Notes: generated from the sequence alone by a model not told the origin. DNA of 64,000 nt from an uncultured Clostridia bacterium (GCA_947087265.1 CAMUBY010000002.1:62001-126000), one strand, 5' to 3'; positions 50,607 through 60,833 are shown, counted from the stretch's first letter. Program-made: numbers and translations.

Positions 50607-51624
50607 GCGGCCGATTAAAATGCTTCCTATCTGGATTGCCGTATCTTCGGTAATCATTCTTGCAGGAATCCTGCTCTTCGCGTTGCTCGGCTTTAATCAC
50701 TCTGCGGAACGCGGCAACAACAAGACGTTTGAAGTGGAATACGACGTAGTTGTGGATACCGCGGAAAACGGAATCGAATCACTTAAAGACGCTTGCGAAA
50801 CGGCGTTCAAGGCAAGCGGTATTTCTTACGGCGACTATCAGCAAGCCGCAAAAATAGACGCGAATACGGGTAGCGAAACGGTGGGCGGAAAATTGATTTA
50901 TACATTCTCCGTCGGCGTTTCCGACGAGGCGCTCGCAAAAGCGAAAGCGGCGGTGGAAAGTTTCGCAAACGAAACGTTTGAAGACGCGCAGGTTTATGCC
51001 GATTATCACGTCAGTTATAACACCGTGTTTACCGATGCGGCTTGGCGCGCCGCTATCGCGGTAGCGGTCGGTCTGGTCGTAGCGCTTATTTACGTCGGCA
51101 TTCGGTTCGGTGTAGGAGCTGCGCTCACGGGGCTTACGCTCACAGTACACGACGTGCTCGTTGCGCTCAGCCTTCTTGCGATTTTGCGCATTCCCGTCTA
51201 TACGTTCGCACCTATTGTGGTCGGTGCGGTCGCGGCGTTTGCTTCTCTCTTTATGTGGGTACTCCAATGCATGAAGATGCGCGAAAACTTCAAGAGTGCG
51301 GAATACGGCGCGTACTCCGCGGAAGAGGCGGTTGAGGCTTCTTCGAAAACGGCGGAAAAGGCAATTTATATTGCGGCAGGCGCGTTGGGTATCGTGCTCG
51401 TGATTTTCACGGTGGCGCTTGCAATTGCCGGTTCGCAGTTGGGCGCAATTCTGTTGCCGCTCGTCTGTCTGTTCCCCGTAGGCGTAAGCGTTTATTCTTC
51501 GTTGCTGTTCGGACCCGCGCTTCACGTTCCCGTGAAAACGGCGTTCGACAAATTCAACTCCAAGCACAAGCGCCGTTTCGGTAAAGCCAAAGCGGATAAG
51601 AAAAAAGAAGAAAAAGAGAATTAA
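50599..51624 (+). CDS. secF: Protein translocase subunit SecF
   Basis: A 341-residue partner of SecD. One N-terminal helix (about 10-32), a short extracytoplasmic P4 domain (about 35-145), and five helices (about 150-310) with LTVHDVLVALSLLAILRIPVYTFAPIVVGAVAAFASLF showing the conserved D in helix 4 and the loop to helix 5. The charged C-terminal tail is lysine-rich. Its start overlaps secD by 8 nt, so they are translated together. A terminator follows. Confidence 0.88.
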   Translation: MTKRPIKMLPIWIAVSSVIILAGILLFALLGFNHSAERGNNKTFEVEYDVVVDTAENGIESLKDACETAFKASGISYGDYQQAAKIDANTGSETVGGKLIYTFSVGVSDEALAKAKAAVESFANETFEDAQVYADYHVSYNTVFTDAAWRAAIAVAVGLVVALIYVGIRFGVGAALTGLTLTVHDVLVALSLLAILRIPVYTFAPIVVGAVAAFASLFMWVLQCMKMRENFKSAEYGAYSAEEAVEASSKTAEKAIYIAAGALGIVLVIFTVALAIAGSQLGAILLPLVCLFPVGVSVYSSLLFGPALHVPVKTAFDKFNSKHKRRFGKAKADKKKEEKEN

Positions 51625-51647
51625 GCATTTGAATTTCAAATAGAAAG

Positions 51648-51672
51648 ACGGCGGGATTTTCCCGCCGTTTTC
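51648..51672 (+). terminator. secF terminator
   Basis: ACGGCGGG pairs with CCCGCCGT, then TTTTC, 24 nt after the secF stop. Confidence 0.75.
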
Positions 51673-51712
51673 AATCAATTTTCAGAATGCGAGAAGAAAG
51701 AGAAAAATTACC

Positions 51713-54013
51713 ATGAAAAAACTCGTACGGGAATTTCAATTTCAGCCGCAGGAGGCAAAAACCGTTCAAGCCCTTGCAAACGCGCTTTCGCTCACCGAAA
51801 CGACCGCGGGCATTCTTTATGCGCGCGGCATGGACACGGAAGAAAAGATGCGCGCCTTTTTAGCGCCTTCCTGCGAACATTTTCTTTCTCCCTTTCTCAT
51901 GAGCGGAATGCGCGAGGCGGTCAACCTCATTCAAAGAGCGCGCGACGAGGAATGGCGCGTTGCCGTTTACGGAGACTACGACGCGGACGGAATCGGTGCG
52001 AGCGCGATTTTATACCGCGCTTTGAAATTATACAGCATCGAAGCGTATCCGTTCGTACCCGAACGCACGGACGGCTACGGGATGAGCGAGAAAACCATCG
52101 ATACAATTTTCGACGAGTTTCTGCCCGACCTTGTCATTACTGTAGACTGCGGTATCTCCAATAAAAAAGAAGTAGAGTACATTAAAGAGCAGGGCGCGTT
52201 CGTTATCGTTACCGACCACCACGAACTTCCGGACGAACTTCCCGATTGTATCGTCATCAACCCCAAACTGAAAGACGGTTATCCCTACGATAATCTGTGC
52301 GGCGCGGGCGTTGCGTTCAAACTCGCGTGCGCGCTTATCGGCGAGAAGGCGTATTCGCTTCTTGATTTCGCCGCGCTTTCTACGGTTGCGGACAGCGTTC
52401 CGCTCCTCGGTGAAAACCGTGATATCGTTGCGGAGGGTTTGAAGCGCATTCGGGAAAATCCGAGGCCTGCCATTGCGGCTCTGCTCGGCAAATCGACGGA
52501 TATTACCGCGCAAACGCTTGCGTTTACCGTTGCGCCGCGCATCAACGCGGCAGGCAGAATGGGCGACGCGAAAGCCGCGCTCAATATGTTCCTTTCGGAC
52601 GACGAAGAGGAAATTTCGGAATTTGCCGCGATTCTCAACAACTATAACACAGAACGCCAGAAATACTGCGACGATTTATACGCGCAGGCTACGGCGCAAA
52701 TTCAGAAAGAGGGCGCGTACGATTCCGTTGTCATGCTCGCAGGCGAAGACTGGAACGCGGGCACGGTGGGCATTGTTGCGGCGCGTATTGTGGAGGGGTA
52801 TTCCCGTCCTGCGCTTTTGTTCGTAAAACACGGAGAAATGCTCCGCGGCAGTGCGCGCAGTATCGACAACGTTAATATTTTCGAGGCGCTCAAAGCGTGC
52901 TCGGAATATATCGAAGAGTTCGGCGGTCACGCGCAGGCGGCAGGCGTCAACGTAAAGGCGGAAAATTTTGCTTCGCTCAAAGCCGCGCTCAACCGCTATC
53001 TGAACGAACATTATTCCCGCGAAGATTTTACGCCTACGGTTATCGTCAGCGGAAGTGCGGAGAACTTCCAACGCGTTTCCAAAGAGTTGGAACTGTTGGA
53101 GCCGTTCGGCGTGGGCAACCGTCGTCCGCTGTTTGAAACGGATGCGGAGCAGACGAACGCCGCGCCCGTCAAGCCGTTTTCTCCCCATATCGCAATGAAC
53201 GTAAACCATTTGGAACTCATCAGTTTCAACGGAGAAAATATGCTGAAAATACTGCGGAGCGATTTGCACAAGAAAATTGTTTTCGATTACAACCGTTCCG
53301 TATTCCGCGGGAAAGAGTATCTGAAAGGGTTTGTGCGCGGCGTGATTTACGACGGCGCGAGCGGAAAACAAGTAGAACTCGACGCGTTTGAAAATCGTAT
53401 CCGCGCGCTTGCCTGCCCGAACTTGCAAGCGGAAAAACGCACGCGCGAAGAACTCAATGCGTTTATCGAAGCAAAATTGAAAGAATGCGCTTACGGGCTT
53501 TGCTGTGTCTGTTATCAGCGGAATTCGCTGGCGGCGTTTCCTGCGCTTAACGACATGGCGGCGGACGTGTTCGCGCTGTCTTCTGCGAGCGTGGGCAATA
53601 CGCTGCTCATCGCGCCCGATACAGGCACGGATTTATCCGCATACCGCGAAGTGGTATTTTTGGATTCTCCTGCCGTCGGTGTGGTCGCAAACGGCGCGCG
53701 CGTTTTGTCGTGTGCCGAACGCGCGGAGAACGACGCGCTTTATTCGCTCGACGTTTCGCGCGAAGGATTGCTCTCCGTGTATGCCGCATTGAAAAAGAAC
53801 GGCAATTCGCTTTCGGGCGATTCTTATGCGGAGATTGCCCGCGGCGGCAAAATCGGTTTCGGAAAAGAACAAACCGTATTTGCGCTTGCGGTGTTTGAAG
53901 AGTTGGAGCTGATTTCAACGGAGGACGGGCTTGTCCGCTTCGTGCAAGGCAAAAAGACGGAACTTACCAATTCCGCAATTTATACTGCGGTTTTGAAGTT
54001 ACGCGAGGTGTAG
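51713..54013 (+). CDS. recJ: Single-stranded-DNA exonuclease RecJ
   Basis: A 766-residue 5'-3' exonuclease of the DHH family. VYGDYDADGIGASAILY (motif I), VITVDCGISN (II), VTDHHELPDE (III, DHH), and the DHHA1 domain with GGHAQAAGVNVK and the OB domain follow. The last 200 residues (CCVCYQRNSLAA to the end) are a lower-similarity C-terminal extension seen in many Clostridial RecJ proteins. Two bases later rel begins. Normal to slightly long. Confidence 0.93.
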   Translation: MKKLVREFQFQPQEAKTVQALANALSLTETTAGILYARGMDTEEKMRAFLAPSCEHFLSPFLMSGMREAVNLIQRARDEEWRVAVYGDYDADGIGASAILYRALKLYSIEAYPFVPERTDGYGMSEKTIDTIFDEFLPDLVITVDCGISNKKEVEYIKEQGAFVIVTDHHELPDELPDCIVINPKLKDGYPYDNLCGAGVAFKLACALIGEKAYSLLDFAALSTVADSVPLLGENRDIVAEGLKRIRENPRPAIAALLGKSTDITAQTLAFTVAPRINAAGRMGDAKAALNMFLSDDEEEISEFAAILNNYNTERQKYCDDLYAQATAQIQKEGAYDSVVMLAGEDWNAGTVGIVAARIVEGYSRPALLFVKHGEMLRGSARSIDNVNIFEALKACSEYIEEFGGHAQAAGVNVKAENFASLKAALNRYLNEHYSREDFTPTVIVSGSAENFQRVSKELELLEPFGVGNRRPLFETDAEQTNAAPVKPFSPHIAMNVNHLELISFNGENMLKILRSDLHKKIVFDYNRSVFRGKEYLKGFVRGVIYDGASGKQVELDAFENRIRALACPNLQAEKRTREELNAFIEAKLKECAYGLCCVCYQRNSLAAFPALNDMAADVFALSSASVGNTLLIAPDTGTDLSAYREVVFLDSPAVGVVANGARVLSCAERAENDALYSLDVSREGLLSVYAALKKNGNSLSGDSYAEIARGGKIGFGKEQTVFALAVFEELELISTEDGLVRFVQGKKTELTNSAIYTAVLKLREV

Positions 54014-54014
54014 T

Positions 54015-56141
54015 ATGGAATCGATACTCATGAAAATTTATGAATGTTACGAGGGGGAGGAGCGCGACCGCTTGCTCAAAGCGTACGATTTTGCAAAAAT
54101 CGCGCATCAGAACCAAAAACGCGCTTCGGGCGAGCCGTATTTCATTCATCCCTGTGCGGTTGCGGAAATTCTCATCGAGTTGGGCTTGAATGCGAATACC
54201 ATTGCCGCCGCGCTTTTGCACGACGTCATCGAGGACACTGCGGCGACGGAAGAGGATATCCGCCGCGAGTTCGGCGAAGAAGTATTTTCGCTGGTTGAGG
54301 GCGTTACAAAACTCGATAAAATCGTATTCAAATCGGAAGAGGAAGAGGAGGCGGAAAACTTCCGCAAAATCTTCATTGCAATGGCGAAGGACATCCGCGT
54401 CATTCTCATTAAGCTTGCCGACCGTCTGCACAATATGCGGTCTTTGAATTTCCTTTCCAAAGAACGGCAATTGAAAATGGCGCGCGAAACGCTGGATATT
54501 TACGCGCCCATTGCAGGCAGACTCGGTATTTCGCAAATCAAGTGCGAACTCGAAGATTTGTGCCTTAAATATATCGACCCCGCCGCCTTTGAATTTTTGG
54601 TAGAAAATATTCACCAGAAGTTGGAGGAACGCAACGCGTTCGTCGACTACGTCGTGGAAGAAATCAACGGCATTCTCAAAGAATCAGGCATTCGCGGCGA
54701 GGTATTCGGTCGCCCCAAACATTTCTACTCCATCTATAAAAAGATGAAGTCGAAAAACAAAACTCTGGAACAGATTTACGATTTAACGGCGGTACGCGTC
54801 ATCGTAGGCACGGTGGACGAATGCTACGAAGTGTTCGGGAAAATTCACAAGAAGTGGAAGCCCGTGCCCATGCGTATTAAAGACTATATCGCAACCCCTA
54901 AACCCAACTTGTACCAGTCGCTCCACACCACGGTTGTTACCAATTTCGGCCAGCCCTTTGAAATTCAAATCCGCACCGAAGAAATGCACCGCACGGCGGA
55001 ATTCGGTATCGCGGCGCACTGGAAGTATAAAGAACAGCGCGACGCGGAAACTTCACTTGACCAGCGCATTGCATGGATTCGCGAATTCATGGATATGCAG
55101 GGCGGTTTCAAAGATTCCAAGGAATTTATGGACACCGTAAAGGGCGAACTTTACAGCACCGAACTGTTGGTGTTCACGCCGCAGAGTAAAGTTATTTCGC
55201 TTCCTGCGGGCGCGACTCCCGTCGATTTCGCTTACGCCATTCACTCGGAAGTGGGCAACAAGTGCACGGGCGCAAAAGTCAACGGCAAAATCGTGCCGCT
55301 TAACTCCACCCTCGAACTCGGCGACGTGGTGGAAATTATCACCTCCCCGAACAGCAAAGGTCCCTCGCGCGATTGGCTGAAATTTATTAAATCTTCCTCG
55401 GCGCGTGCGAAAATCAAATCGTTCTACCGCAAGGAAATGAAAGAGGAGAACATCCGCACGGGCAAGAGCATACTCGAAGAGGCGGTCAAGCGCAAGGGCT
55501 ACACCATGCAGCAACTGCTCACGGCGGAAAGTTTCAAACTTATTTCCGAAAAACTTTCGTTCGATACGCCGGACGAAATGTTTTCCGCGCTCGGTTACGG
55601 CGCAATCAACGTCAATCAGATTCTATTCAAGCTCATCGACTTTTACCGCAAAGAAGTACCTCAGCCCGTTTCCGTACAGCCCTTCAAGCATCACGCGAAA
55701 GGCGCGGTTACCGTGAAAGGAATGTCTGGCTTACTCGTTTCCTTTGCGGGTTGCTGTTCGCCCGTTCCCGGCGACGACATCGTGGGCTTCGTGACGCGCG
55801 GCAGAGGTATTGTTGTCCACCGTAAAGATTGCCCCAACATGAGGAATGCGGACGAAGGGCGTTTGCAACCTGCCGAATGGGCGGGCGAAGACAAGGACGC
55901 GCGGTTCAAGGCAGCGATAGTGGTGACCGCAGACGACCAGGGTGCGGCGCTCTCGGCAATTTCGGGCAGCGTTGCGGAAATGAAACTTGCGATTACTTCC
56001 ATCAACGGCAGATACGATAAAAACGGCGCGGCGATTGTGGACGTCACCGTTTCGCTTACGGGCAAACAGGACGTAGACGTTTTAATTAAAAAAATAAAAT
56101 CTCACGCGAAAATCCTGGACGTGAGAAGAACCGCGAATTAA
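54015..56141 (+). CDS. rel: Bifunctional (p)ppGpp synthetase/hydrolase Rel
   Basis: A 708-residue stringent-response enzyme. The HD hydrolase domain has YFIHPCAVAEILIE and AALLHDVIEDT (HD intact); the synthetase domain has YDLTAVRVIVGTVDECYEVF and PKPNLYQSLHT; the TGS domain begins ELLVFTPQSKVISLPAGATPVDFAYAIHSEVG; the Zn-finger-like HC-rich segment is AGCCSPVPGDDIVGFVTRGRGIVVHRKDC; the ACT domain ends it. Both activities look intact. Closely follows recJ (2 nt), the usual order. Confidence 0.96.
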   Translation: MESILMKIYECYEGEERDRLLKAYDFAKIAHQNQKRASGEPYFIHPCAVAEILIELGLNANTIAAALLHDVIEDTAATEEDIRREFGEEVFSLVEGVTKLDKIVFKSEEEEEAENFRKIFIAMAKDIRVILIKLADRLHNMRSLNFLSKERQLKMARETLDIYAPIAGRLGISQIKCELEDLCLKYIDPAAFEFLVENIHQKLEERNAFVDYVVEEINGILKESGIRGEVFGRPKHFYSIYKKMKSKNKTLEQIYDLTAVRVIVGTVDECYEVFGKIHKKWKPVPMRIKDYIATPKPNLYQSLHTTVVTNFGQPFEIQIRTEEMHRTAEFGIAAHWKYKEQRDAETSLDQRIAWIREFMDMQGGFKDSKEFMDTVKGELYSTELLVFTPQSKVISLPAGATPVDFAYAIHSEVGNKCTGAKVNGKIVPLNSTLELGDVVEIITSPNSKGPSRDWLKFIKSSSARAKIKSFYRKEMKEENIRTGKSILEEAVKRKGYTMQQLLTAESFKLISEKLSFDTPDEMFSALGYGAINVNQILFKLIDFYRKEVPQPVSVQPFKHHAKGAVTVKGMSGLLVSFAGCCSPVPGDDIVGFVTRGRGIVVHRKDCPNMRNADEGRLQPAEWAGEDKDARFKAAIVVTADDQGAALSAISGSVAEMKLAITSINGRYDKNGAAIVDVTVSLTGKQDVDVLIKKIKSHAKILDVRRTAN

Positions 56142-56167
56142 CGCGCGCGCATGGGGGAGAAACATTG

Positions 56168-56770
56168 ATGCAAATTCATAAAATTTATCCCGTGGGGTTT
56201 GCGGCGAATTGCTATCTTGTAACGGCGGACGGCAAAACCGCTGTTGCAATCGACCCGTCCCAGCCGCGCGTTTCGGAAGAGGCGGAAAAACGCGGACTTC
56301 AAATTCAATACGTTTTGCTCACGCACGGCCATTTCGACCATATCGGCGGCTGCGCGGCGCTGCAACAGACGGGCGTAAAAATCGGTTGTCTGCAAGCGGA
56401 AAAGCCGCTCGCGCTCGGCAAAGACAATCTGGCGGAAGAGTACGGGCGCACCGTTCCGTCCTTTCACGTAGACTTTACGTATGAGGACAAAGAAATGCTG
56501 AACTTATGCGGTATGCAAATTAAAGTAATCGCAACGCCCGGGCACACGGCAGGCGGCGCGTGCTATCTCGTGAAAAACGCGCTGTTCACGGGCGATACGC
56601 TCTTTTTTGAAACGGCGGGCAGAACGGACTTGCCCACGGGTAGCGCGGCGCAGTTACAGCAGAGTTTGCAAAAACTCCGCGCCCTCGAAGGCGACTACAA
56701 GGTATACGCAGGGCACGGCGAAGACACCACGCTCGGATACGAAAGGGAACACAACGGGTATTTGCAATGA
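56168..56770 (+). CDS. Metallo-beta-lactamase fold hydrolase (glyoxalase II-like)
   Basis: A 200-residue protein of the MBL superfamily, subgroup with hydroxyacylglutathione hydrolase-like proteins. The zinc motif is THGHFDHIGG (about 56-65), followed by TPGHTAGGACYLV (His near 122), FTGDTLF (Asp) and AGHGEDTTLGYER (His near 186). Many such proteins act on thioesters, but the substrate here is unknown. I chose ATG 56168, the codon after TTG 56165, given GGGGGAG upstream. It is coupled with hemZ by ATGA at 56767. Confidence 0.85.
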   Translation: MQIHKIYPVGFAANCYLVTADGKTAVAIDPSQPRVSEEAEKRGLQIQYVLLTHGHFDHIGGCAALQQTGVKIGCLQAEKPLALGKDNLAEEYGRTVPSFHVDFTYEDKEMLNLCGMQIKVIATPGHTAGGACYLVKNALFTGDTLFFETAGRTDLPTGSAAQLQQSLQKLRALEGDYKVYAGHGEDTTLGYEREHNGYLQ

Positions 56771-58122
56771 TAACTTCCAACTATGAATGGCTTGTGCCCG
56801 AACTCATGGACGTTGTGCGCCTCTTTGAAGGCGCGGACGAATTACAAATCAATCACGTTTGCGTCGGCGCAGAAAATCAATTCACCGTCGGCGGAAAAAC
56901 ATACTTTTACGAAAAACAGTTTACGGCGAAGAGCGAACTCGAACAAAAGAGTCTGATGAAGCGGTACGCCAAACTCGCGCTCTACGATTACCTTTCGGCG
57001 CGCTTTCAAAAAGAACTTCCCTGGGGCGCGCTGACCGGAATCCGCCCCACGCGGCTTGCTTACGGCGAACTCGAACAGGGCAGAGACTTTCAGCCGCTGT
57101 TTGCCGAAATGCGTGTGAGCGAAGAGAATACCGAACTTGTGCGCCGAACGATAGAGGGGCAAAAGGGTATTTATCAGCGTAAAGAGGGAAATTGCGATTT
57201 GTTTGTATCCCTTCCGTTCTGCCCCACAAAGTGTGTGTACTGTTCGTTTATCACCGCGCCCATCGAGAAAACGCGGCAATTTATTCCCGACTATCTCTCC
57301 GCCCTCGAACAGGAACTGAACGCGGCAAAACCGCTTATCAAAAACCTGCGCTCGGCGTATATCGGCGGCGGAACGCCGTTTGCTTTAAGCGCGGAGGAAT
57401 TGGAACGCGTGCTTAAAGCGGTAAAACCGCTTGTGCCGCAGGGCACGGAATACACCGTGGAGGCAGGCAGACCCGACGTATTTACAAAAGAAAAGTTGGA
57501 GGTTTGCAAGCGATACGGCGTAACGCGTATCTGCATCAACGCGCAAAGTTTTTCGGATAAAACGCTTGCGGCAATCGGCAGAAAGCATACGGCAAAGCAG
57601 GTGGAGGAAGCGTTCGCGCTTGCCGCGCCATACGGTTTTATTGTAAATTGCGATTTAATCGCAGGGCTCACGGGCGAAACGTATTCGGAATTTTGCGCGA
57701 GCGTCGATAAGGCGATTTCACTCGGCGCAGAAAATATCACCGTGCACACATTGTGTTTGAAAAAGGGCGCACGGCTCAAAGAGGAAGTTTCCGCCCTGCA
57801 AGAGGGCGAACTCGCGCAAATGATTGCCTATTCGCGGAACGCGCTCACGGCGGCGGGTTACGAACCTTATTATTTGTACCGCCAAAAATATATGGCAGGT
57901 GCGCACGAGAACGTCGGCTGGACGAAAAAGGGCTGCGCTTCCGTCTACAATATCGACGTCATGGAAGAGTCGGCGGATAATTTAGCGGTGGGCGCAAACG
58001 CTATTTCCAAAAAGGTGATTTTCGGCGAGGGCAGAATCGAGCGTATCGGCAGCCCGAAAGATATCCCGACTTACTTAAATAAAGTCGGGCAGTTGATAGA
58101 AGAAAAAAACAAATTATTTTGA
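56767..58122 (+). CDS. hemZ: Coproporphyrinogen dehydrogenase-like radical SAM protein HemZ
   Basis: A 451-residue HemZ-type protein of the HemN/HemW superfamily. The radical SAM cluster Cys152, Cys156 and Cys159 lies in PFCPTKCVYCSF; YIGGGTPFALSAEEL (about 198-212), TVEAGRPD, RICINAQSFSDKTL and NCDLIAGLTGET follow. A HemW/HemN-like C-terminal region (PYYLYRQKYMAGAHENVGW) is present. Whether it makes haem or acts as a chaperone is uncertain; no other haem gene is in the window. It overlaps the MBL gene by four bases. Confidence 0.88.
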   Translation: MITSNYEWLVPELMDVVRLFEGADELQINHVCVGAENQFTVGGKTYFYEKQFTAKSELEQKSLMKRYAKLALYDYLSARFQKELPWGALTGIRPTRLAYGELEQGRDFQPLFAEMRVSEENTELVRRTIEGQKGIYQRKEGNCDLFVSLPFCPTKCVYCSFITAPIEKTRQFIPDYLSALEQELNAAKPLIKNLRSAYIGGGTPFALSAEELERVLKAVKPLVPQGTEYTVEAGRPDVFTKEKLEVCKRYGVTRICINAQSFSDKTLAAIGRKHTAKQVEEAFALAAPYGFIVNCDLIAGLTGETYSEFCASVDKAISLGAENITVHTLCLKKGARLKEEVSALQEGELAQMIAYSRNALTAAGYEPYYLYRQKYMAGAHENVGWTKKGCASVYNIDVMEESADNLAVGANAISKKVIFGEGRIERIGSPKDIPTYLNKVGQLIEEKNKLF

Positions 58123-58152
58123 AAAGCGGACGGCTCAGTCCGCTTTTTTTAT
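58122..58152 (+). terminator. hemZ terminator
   Basis: AAAAGCGGAC pairs with GTCCGCTTTT (loop GGCTCA), then TTT. Confidence 0.85.
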
Positions 58153-58269
58153 TTGCGCAAAAATGAGTATTCTAATTTTTTATTTATATCATATCGAATG
58201 GAAATATTCTTGTGTGAATAATCGCATATTAGGTGATATAAAAAAATTTCCGTTTACTTCAAAAATTCT

Positions 58270-58298
58270 TTGACAAGACTTGAAAAATATGGTATTCT
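58270..58298 (+). promoter_or_regulatory. rpsO promoter
   Basis: -35 TTGACA (58270-58275), 17-bp spacer, -10 TATTCT (58293-58298). The 257-nt gap from hemZ is AT-rich upstream of this promoter, with no gene seen. Confidence 0.75.
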
Positions 58299-58379
58299 TA
58301 AACAGTCGTTTGCGAGGAATTGCGCTCTCCACGCATCTCTTGGCAAAACGCAGAAAATTCCATAGGAGGATAAACGCAA

Positions 58380-58634
58380 ATGGAAAAGCAGGAAATCATT
58401 GCAAAGTACGCAACGCATGAAGGCGATACGGGTTCTCCCGAGGTTCAGATTGCTCTTTTAACCGAGCGCATTAACCACCTCAACGAGCACCTCAAAGTCC
58501 ACAAGCAGGACAATCACTCCCGCCGCGGACTTCTGAAAATGGTCGGTAAACGCCGTGCGCTTCTCGATTATCTCAAAGCAAAAGACATCGAGCGTTACAG
58601 AAGCGTTATTGCGGCTTTGGAACTCAGAAAGTAA
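58380..58634 (+). CDS. rpsO: 30S ribosomal protein S15
   Basis: An 84-residue S15, a primary 16S rRNA binder. It has [44 protein letters not shown], the family core, and ends [12 protein letters not shown]. It is a few residues shorter than the usual 88-89. AGGAGG lies 6 nt before ATG. The leader (58305-58375) contains GGAATT and AATTCC that could pair across the ribosome binding site region; S15 is known to repress its own leader in other bacteria, so autoregulation is possible. pnp follows after a terminator, the classic rpsO-pnp order. Confidence 0.96.
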   Translation: MEKQEIIAKYATHEGDTGSPEVQIALLTERINHLNEHLKVHKQDNHSRRGLLKMVGKRRALLDYLKAKDIERYRSVIAALELRK

Positions 58635-58640
58635 GAAACT

Positions 58641-58670
58641 CAAAGAGCGGTACTTTTTGCCGCTCTTTTT
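58641..58670 (+). terminator. rpsO terminator
   Basis: AAAGAGCGGTA and TGCCGCTCTTT arms, then TTTT. pnp read-through past this element is likely, as no clear pnp promoter is visible after it. Confidence 0.8.
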
Positions 58671-58733
58671 GTTGTATCGCCGTGTCGTCACGGGGCGGCA
58701 GGGCAAAGAAAAGGAGAAAGGAGTAAGTAAATC

Positions 58734-60824
58734 ATGAACTATCAGGAATTCAAATTTAACGTCGGCGGCAGAGAAGTCACCGTCGAAACAGGCAAGTACA
58801 CAGAGCAGGCGAACGGCGCGTGCGTAGTGCGTTGCGGCGAAACCGCCGTTATGGTCACCGTCTGTATGTCCGCTTCGCCGCGCGACGGCATGGATTTCTT
58901 CCCGCTTCAAGTGGACTATGAAGAAAAAATGTACGCGGTCGGCAAAATCCCCGGCGGGTTCAAACGCCGCGAGGGCAGAGCAAGCGACAAGGCAATTTTA
59001 ACGGCACGCCTTATCGACCGTCCGCTTCGTCCGCTTTTCCCGAAGGGATTGTTCAACGACGTTGTGGTCATTGCAACCGCGCTTTCGGTGGAACCCGACG
59101 TTGCCCCCGAACCTCTTGCCATGATTGGTTCGTCCATTGCAATCGCTATTTCCGATATTCCCTGGGCGGGACCTACGGGCTCGGTCGTTGTCGGTCTGGT
59201 AGACGGAAAATACGTCATTAACCCCGATTGCGCGCAGCGCGAAAAGAGCACTATTCACCTCAATCTCGCAGGCACGAAAGACGCCATTCTCATGATTGAG
59301 GCAGGCGCGGACGAAGTGACGAACGACGAAATGGTCGGCGCGATTATGTTCGGGCATAAAGAAATCAAGAAAATCTGCGAATTTATCGAAACCGAAATTG
59401 TGCCCAAGGCAGGCAAGCCCAAACTCGAAATCGAACTCTATCACGTTCCCGAAGAACTCGACAAGGAAGTCCGCAAGTTTGCGGAAAAGAAAATCGAGTG
59501 GGCAATCGACACCACGGACAGGCACGAACGCGAAGTCCGCTACGAGCAGGTCGAAAAAGAAACGCTCGAACATTTTGCGGAAATTTATCCCGAAAACACG
59601 CGCGAACTCAAAGACAGTATTTATTACCTCAACAAAGAAAAAATCCGCGCTAAAATTTTCGATAAGGGTATCCGCCCCGACGGCAGAGGTTTGAAAGACG
59701 TCCGTCCTATCTGGTGCGAAAGGGCGGTTCTTCCGCGCGTACACGGTTCGGCAATCTTCACGAGAGGTCAGACGCAGACGCTTACCACCTGCACGCTCGA
59801 TATGAAAGCGGCGGCGCAGAAACTCGAAGGGCTGGACGAAGAAACCGAAAAACGCTATATGCACCAGTACAATTTCCCCGGCTACTGCACGGGCGAGGCG
59901 AAGGCGTTAAGAAGCCCCGGCAGACGTGAAATCGGTCACGGCGCTTTGGCAGAACGCGCGCTGATTCCCGTCATTCCTTCCGAAGAAGATTTCCCTTACG
60001 CTATCCGCGTCGTCAACGACATTCTTTCGTCCAACGGCTCTTCGTCGATGGCGAGCGTCTGCGGTTCGACGATGGCGCTCATGGACGCAGGCGTGCCCAT
60101 TAAAGCGCCCGTAGCAGGCGTTGCCATGGGACTTATCAAGAATCAGGAAACGGGCGAGTTCCGCGTTTTGACCGATATTCAGGGCTTGGAAGATTTCCTC
60201 GGCGATATGGACTTCAAGGTGGCGGGTACGCAGAACGGAATTACCGCCATTCAGATGGATATTAAAATCAAGGGAATTTCCGAAGAAATCATGCACACGG
60301 CAATCGAGCAGGCAAACGAGGGCAGACAGTTCATTTTAAGCAAAATGCTCGAATGCGTGCCCGAAGTTGCGCCCGAACTTTCCAAATACGCGCCCCGTAT
60401 TATTTCCTTCCAAATCGACCCCGAAAAAATCGGCGACGTGGTCGGCAAGCAGGGCAAAGTCATCAATTCGATTATTGCCGAAACGGGCACCAAAATCGAC
60501 ATCGAGGAAGACGGCACGGTTTGCATCGCTTCCTACGGCGACCCCGAAGGCGCACAGCGCGCGAAGGCAATCGTCGAGAGCATCGTCCGCGACCCCGAAG
60601 TCGGCGATATGTTCATCGGCAGAGTCGTCCGCATTCTTTCCACCATGGGCGCGTTCGTCGAATTCGCACCCGGCAAAGACGGCATGATTCATATCTCCAA
60701 AATGGCGGAGAAACGTATTGAGAAAGTGGAAGACGTTTTGTCCGTCGGCGACCTTGTAAAAGTGAAAATCATTAAAATCGGCGAGAAGGGTATCGACTTC
60801 AAACTGATGGAAAAAATGGCGTAA
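58734..60824 (+). CDS. pnp: Polyribonucleotide nucleotidyltransferase
   Basis: A 696-residue PNPase that degrades RNA with phosphate and can add tails. Two RNase PH domains: the first with FFPLQVDYEEKMYAVGKIPGGFKRREGR and RPLRPLFPKG, the second with RPDGRGLKDVRPI, VHGSAIFTRGQTQTL and GSSSMASVCGSTMALMDAGVP. The KH domain (IGDVVGKQGKVINSII) and S1 domain (GDMFIGRVVRILSTMGAFVEFAPGKDGMIHIS) end it. Length is normal. AAAGGAG-type site before ATG. Confidence 0.97.
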   Translation: MNYQEFKFNVGGREVTVETGKYTEQANGACVVRCGETAVMVTVCMSASPRDGMDFFPLQVDYEEKMYAVGKIPGGFKRREGRASDKAILTARLIDRPLRPLFPKGLFNDVVVIATALSVEPDVAPEPLAMIGSSIAIAISDIPWAGPTGSVVVGLVDGKYVINPDCAQREKSTIHLNLAGTKDAILMIEAGADEVTNDEMVGAIMFGHKEIKKICEFIETEIVPKAGKPKLEIELYHVPEELDKEVRKFAEKKIEWAIDTTDRHEREVRYEQVEKETLEHFAEIYPENTRELKDSIYYLNKEKIRAKIFDKGIRPDGRGLKDVRPIWCERAVLPRVHGSAIFTRGQTQTLTTCTLDMKAAAQKLEGLDEETEKRYMHQYNFPGYCTGEAKALRSPGRREIGHGALAERALIPVIPSEEDFPYAIRVVNDILSSNGSSSMASVCGSTMALMDAGVPIKAPVAGVAMGLIKNQETGEFRVLTDIQGLEDFLGDMDFKVAGTQNGITAIQMDIKIKGISEEIMHTAIEQANEGRQFILSKMLECVPEVAPELSKYAPRIISFQIDPEKIGDVVGKQGKVINSIIAETGTKIDIEEDGTVCIASYGDPEGAQRAKAIVESIVRDPEVGDMFIGRVVRILSTMGAFVEFAPGKDGMIHISKMAEKRIEKVEDVLSVGDLVKVKIIKIGEKGIDFKLMEKMA

Positions 60825-60833
60825 ATAAAAAAG

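Noticed and set aside
58150..58270. A fourth cassette unit in the AT-rich gap before rpsO
   Set aside because: It has a TTTACT but no -10 at 17 bp, no matching leader, no AAATTAYAATTTAYCG motif and no gene.
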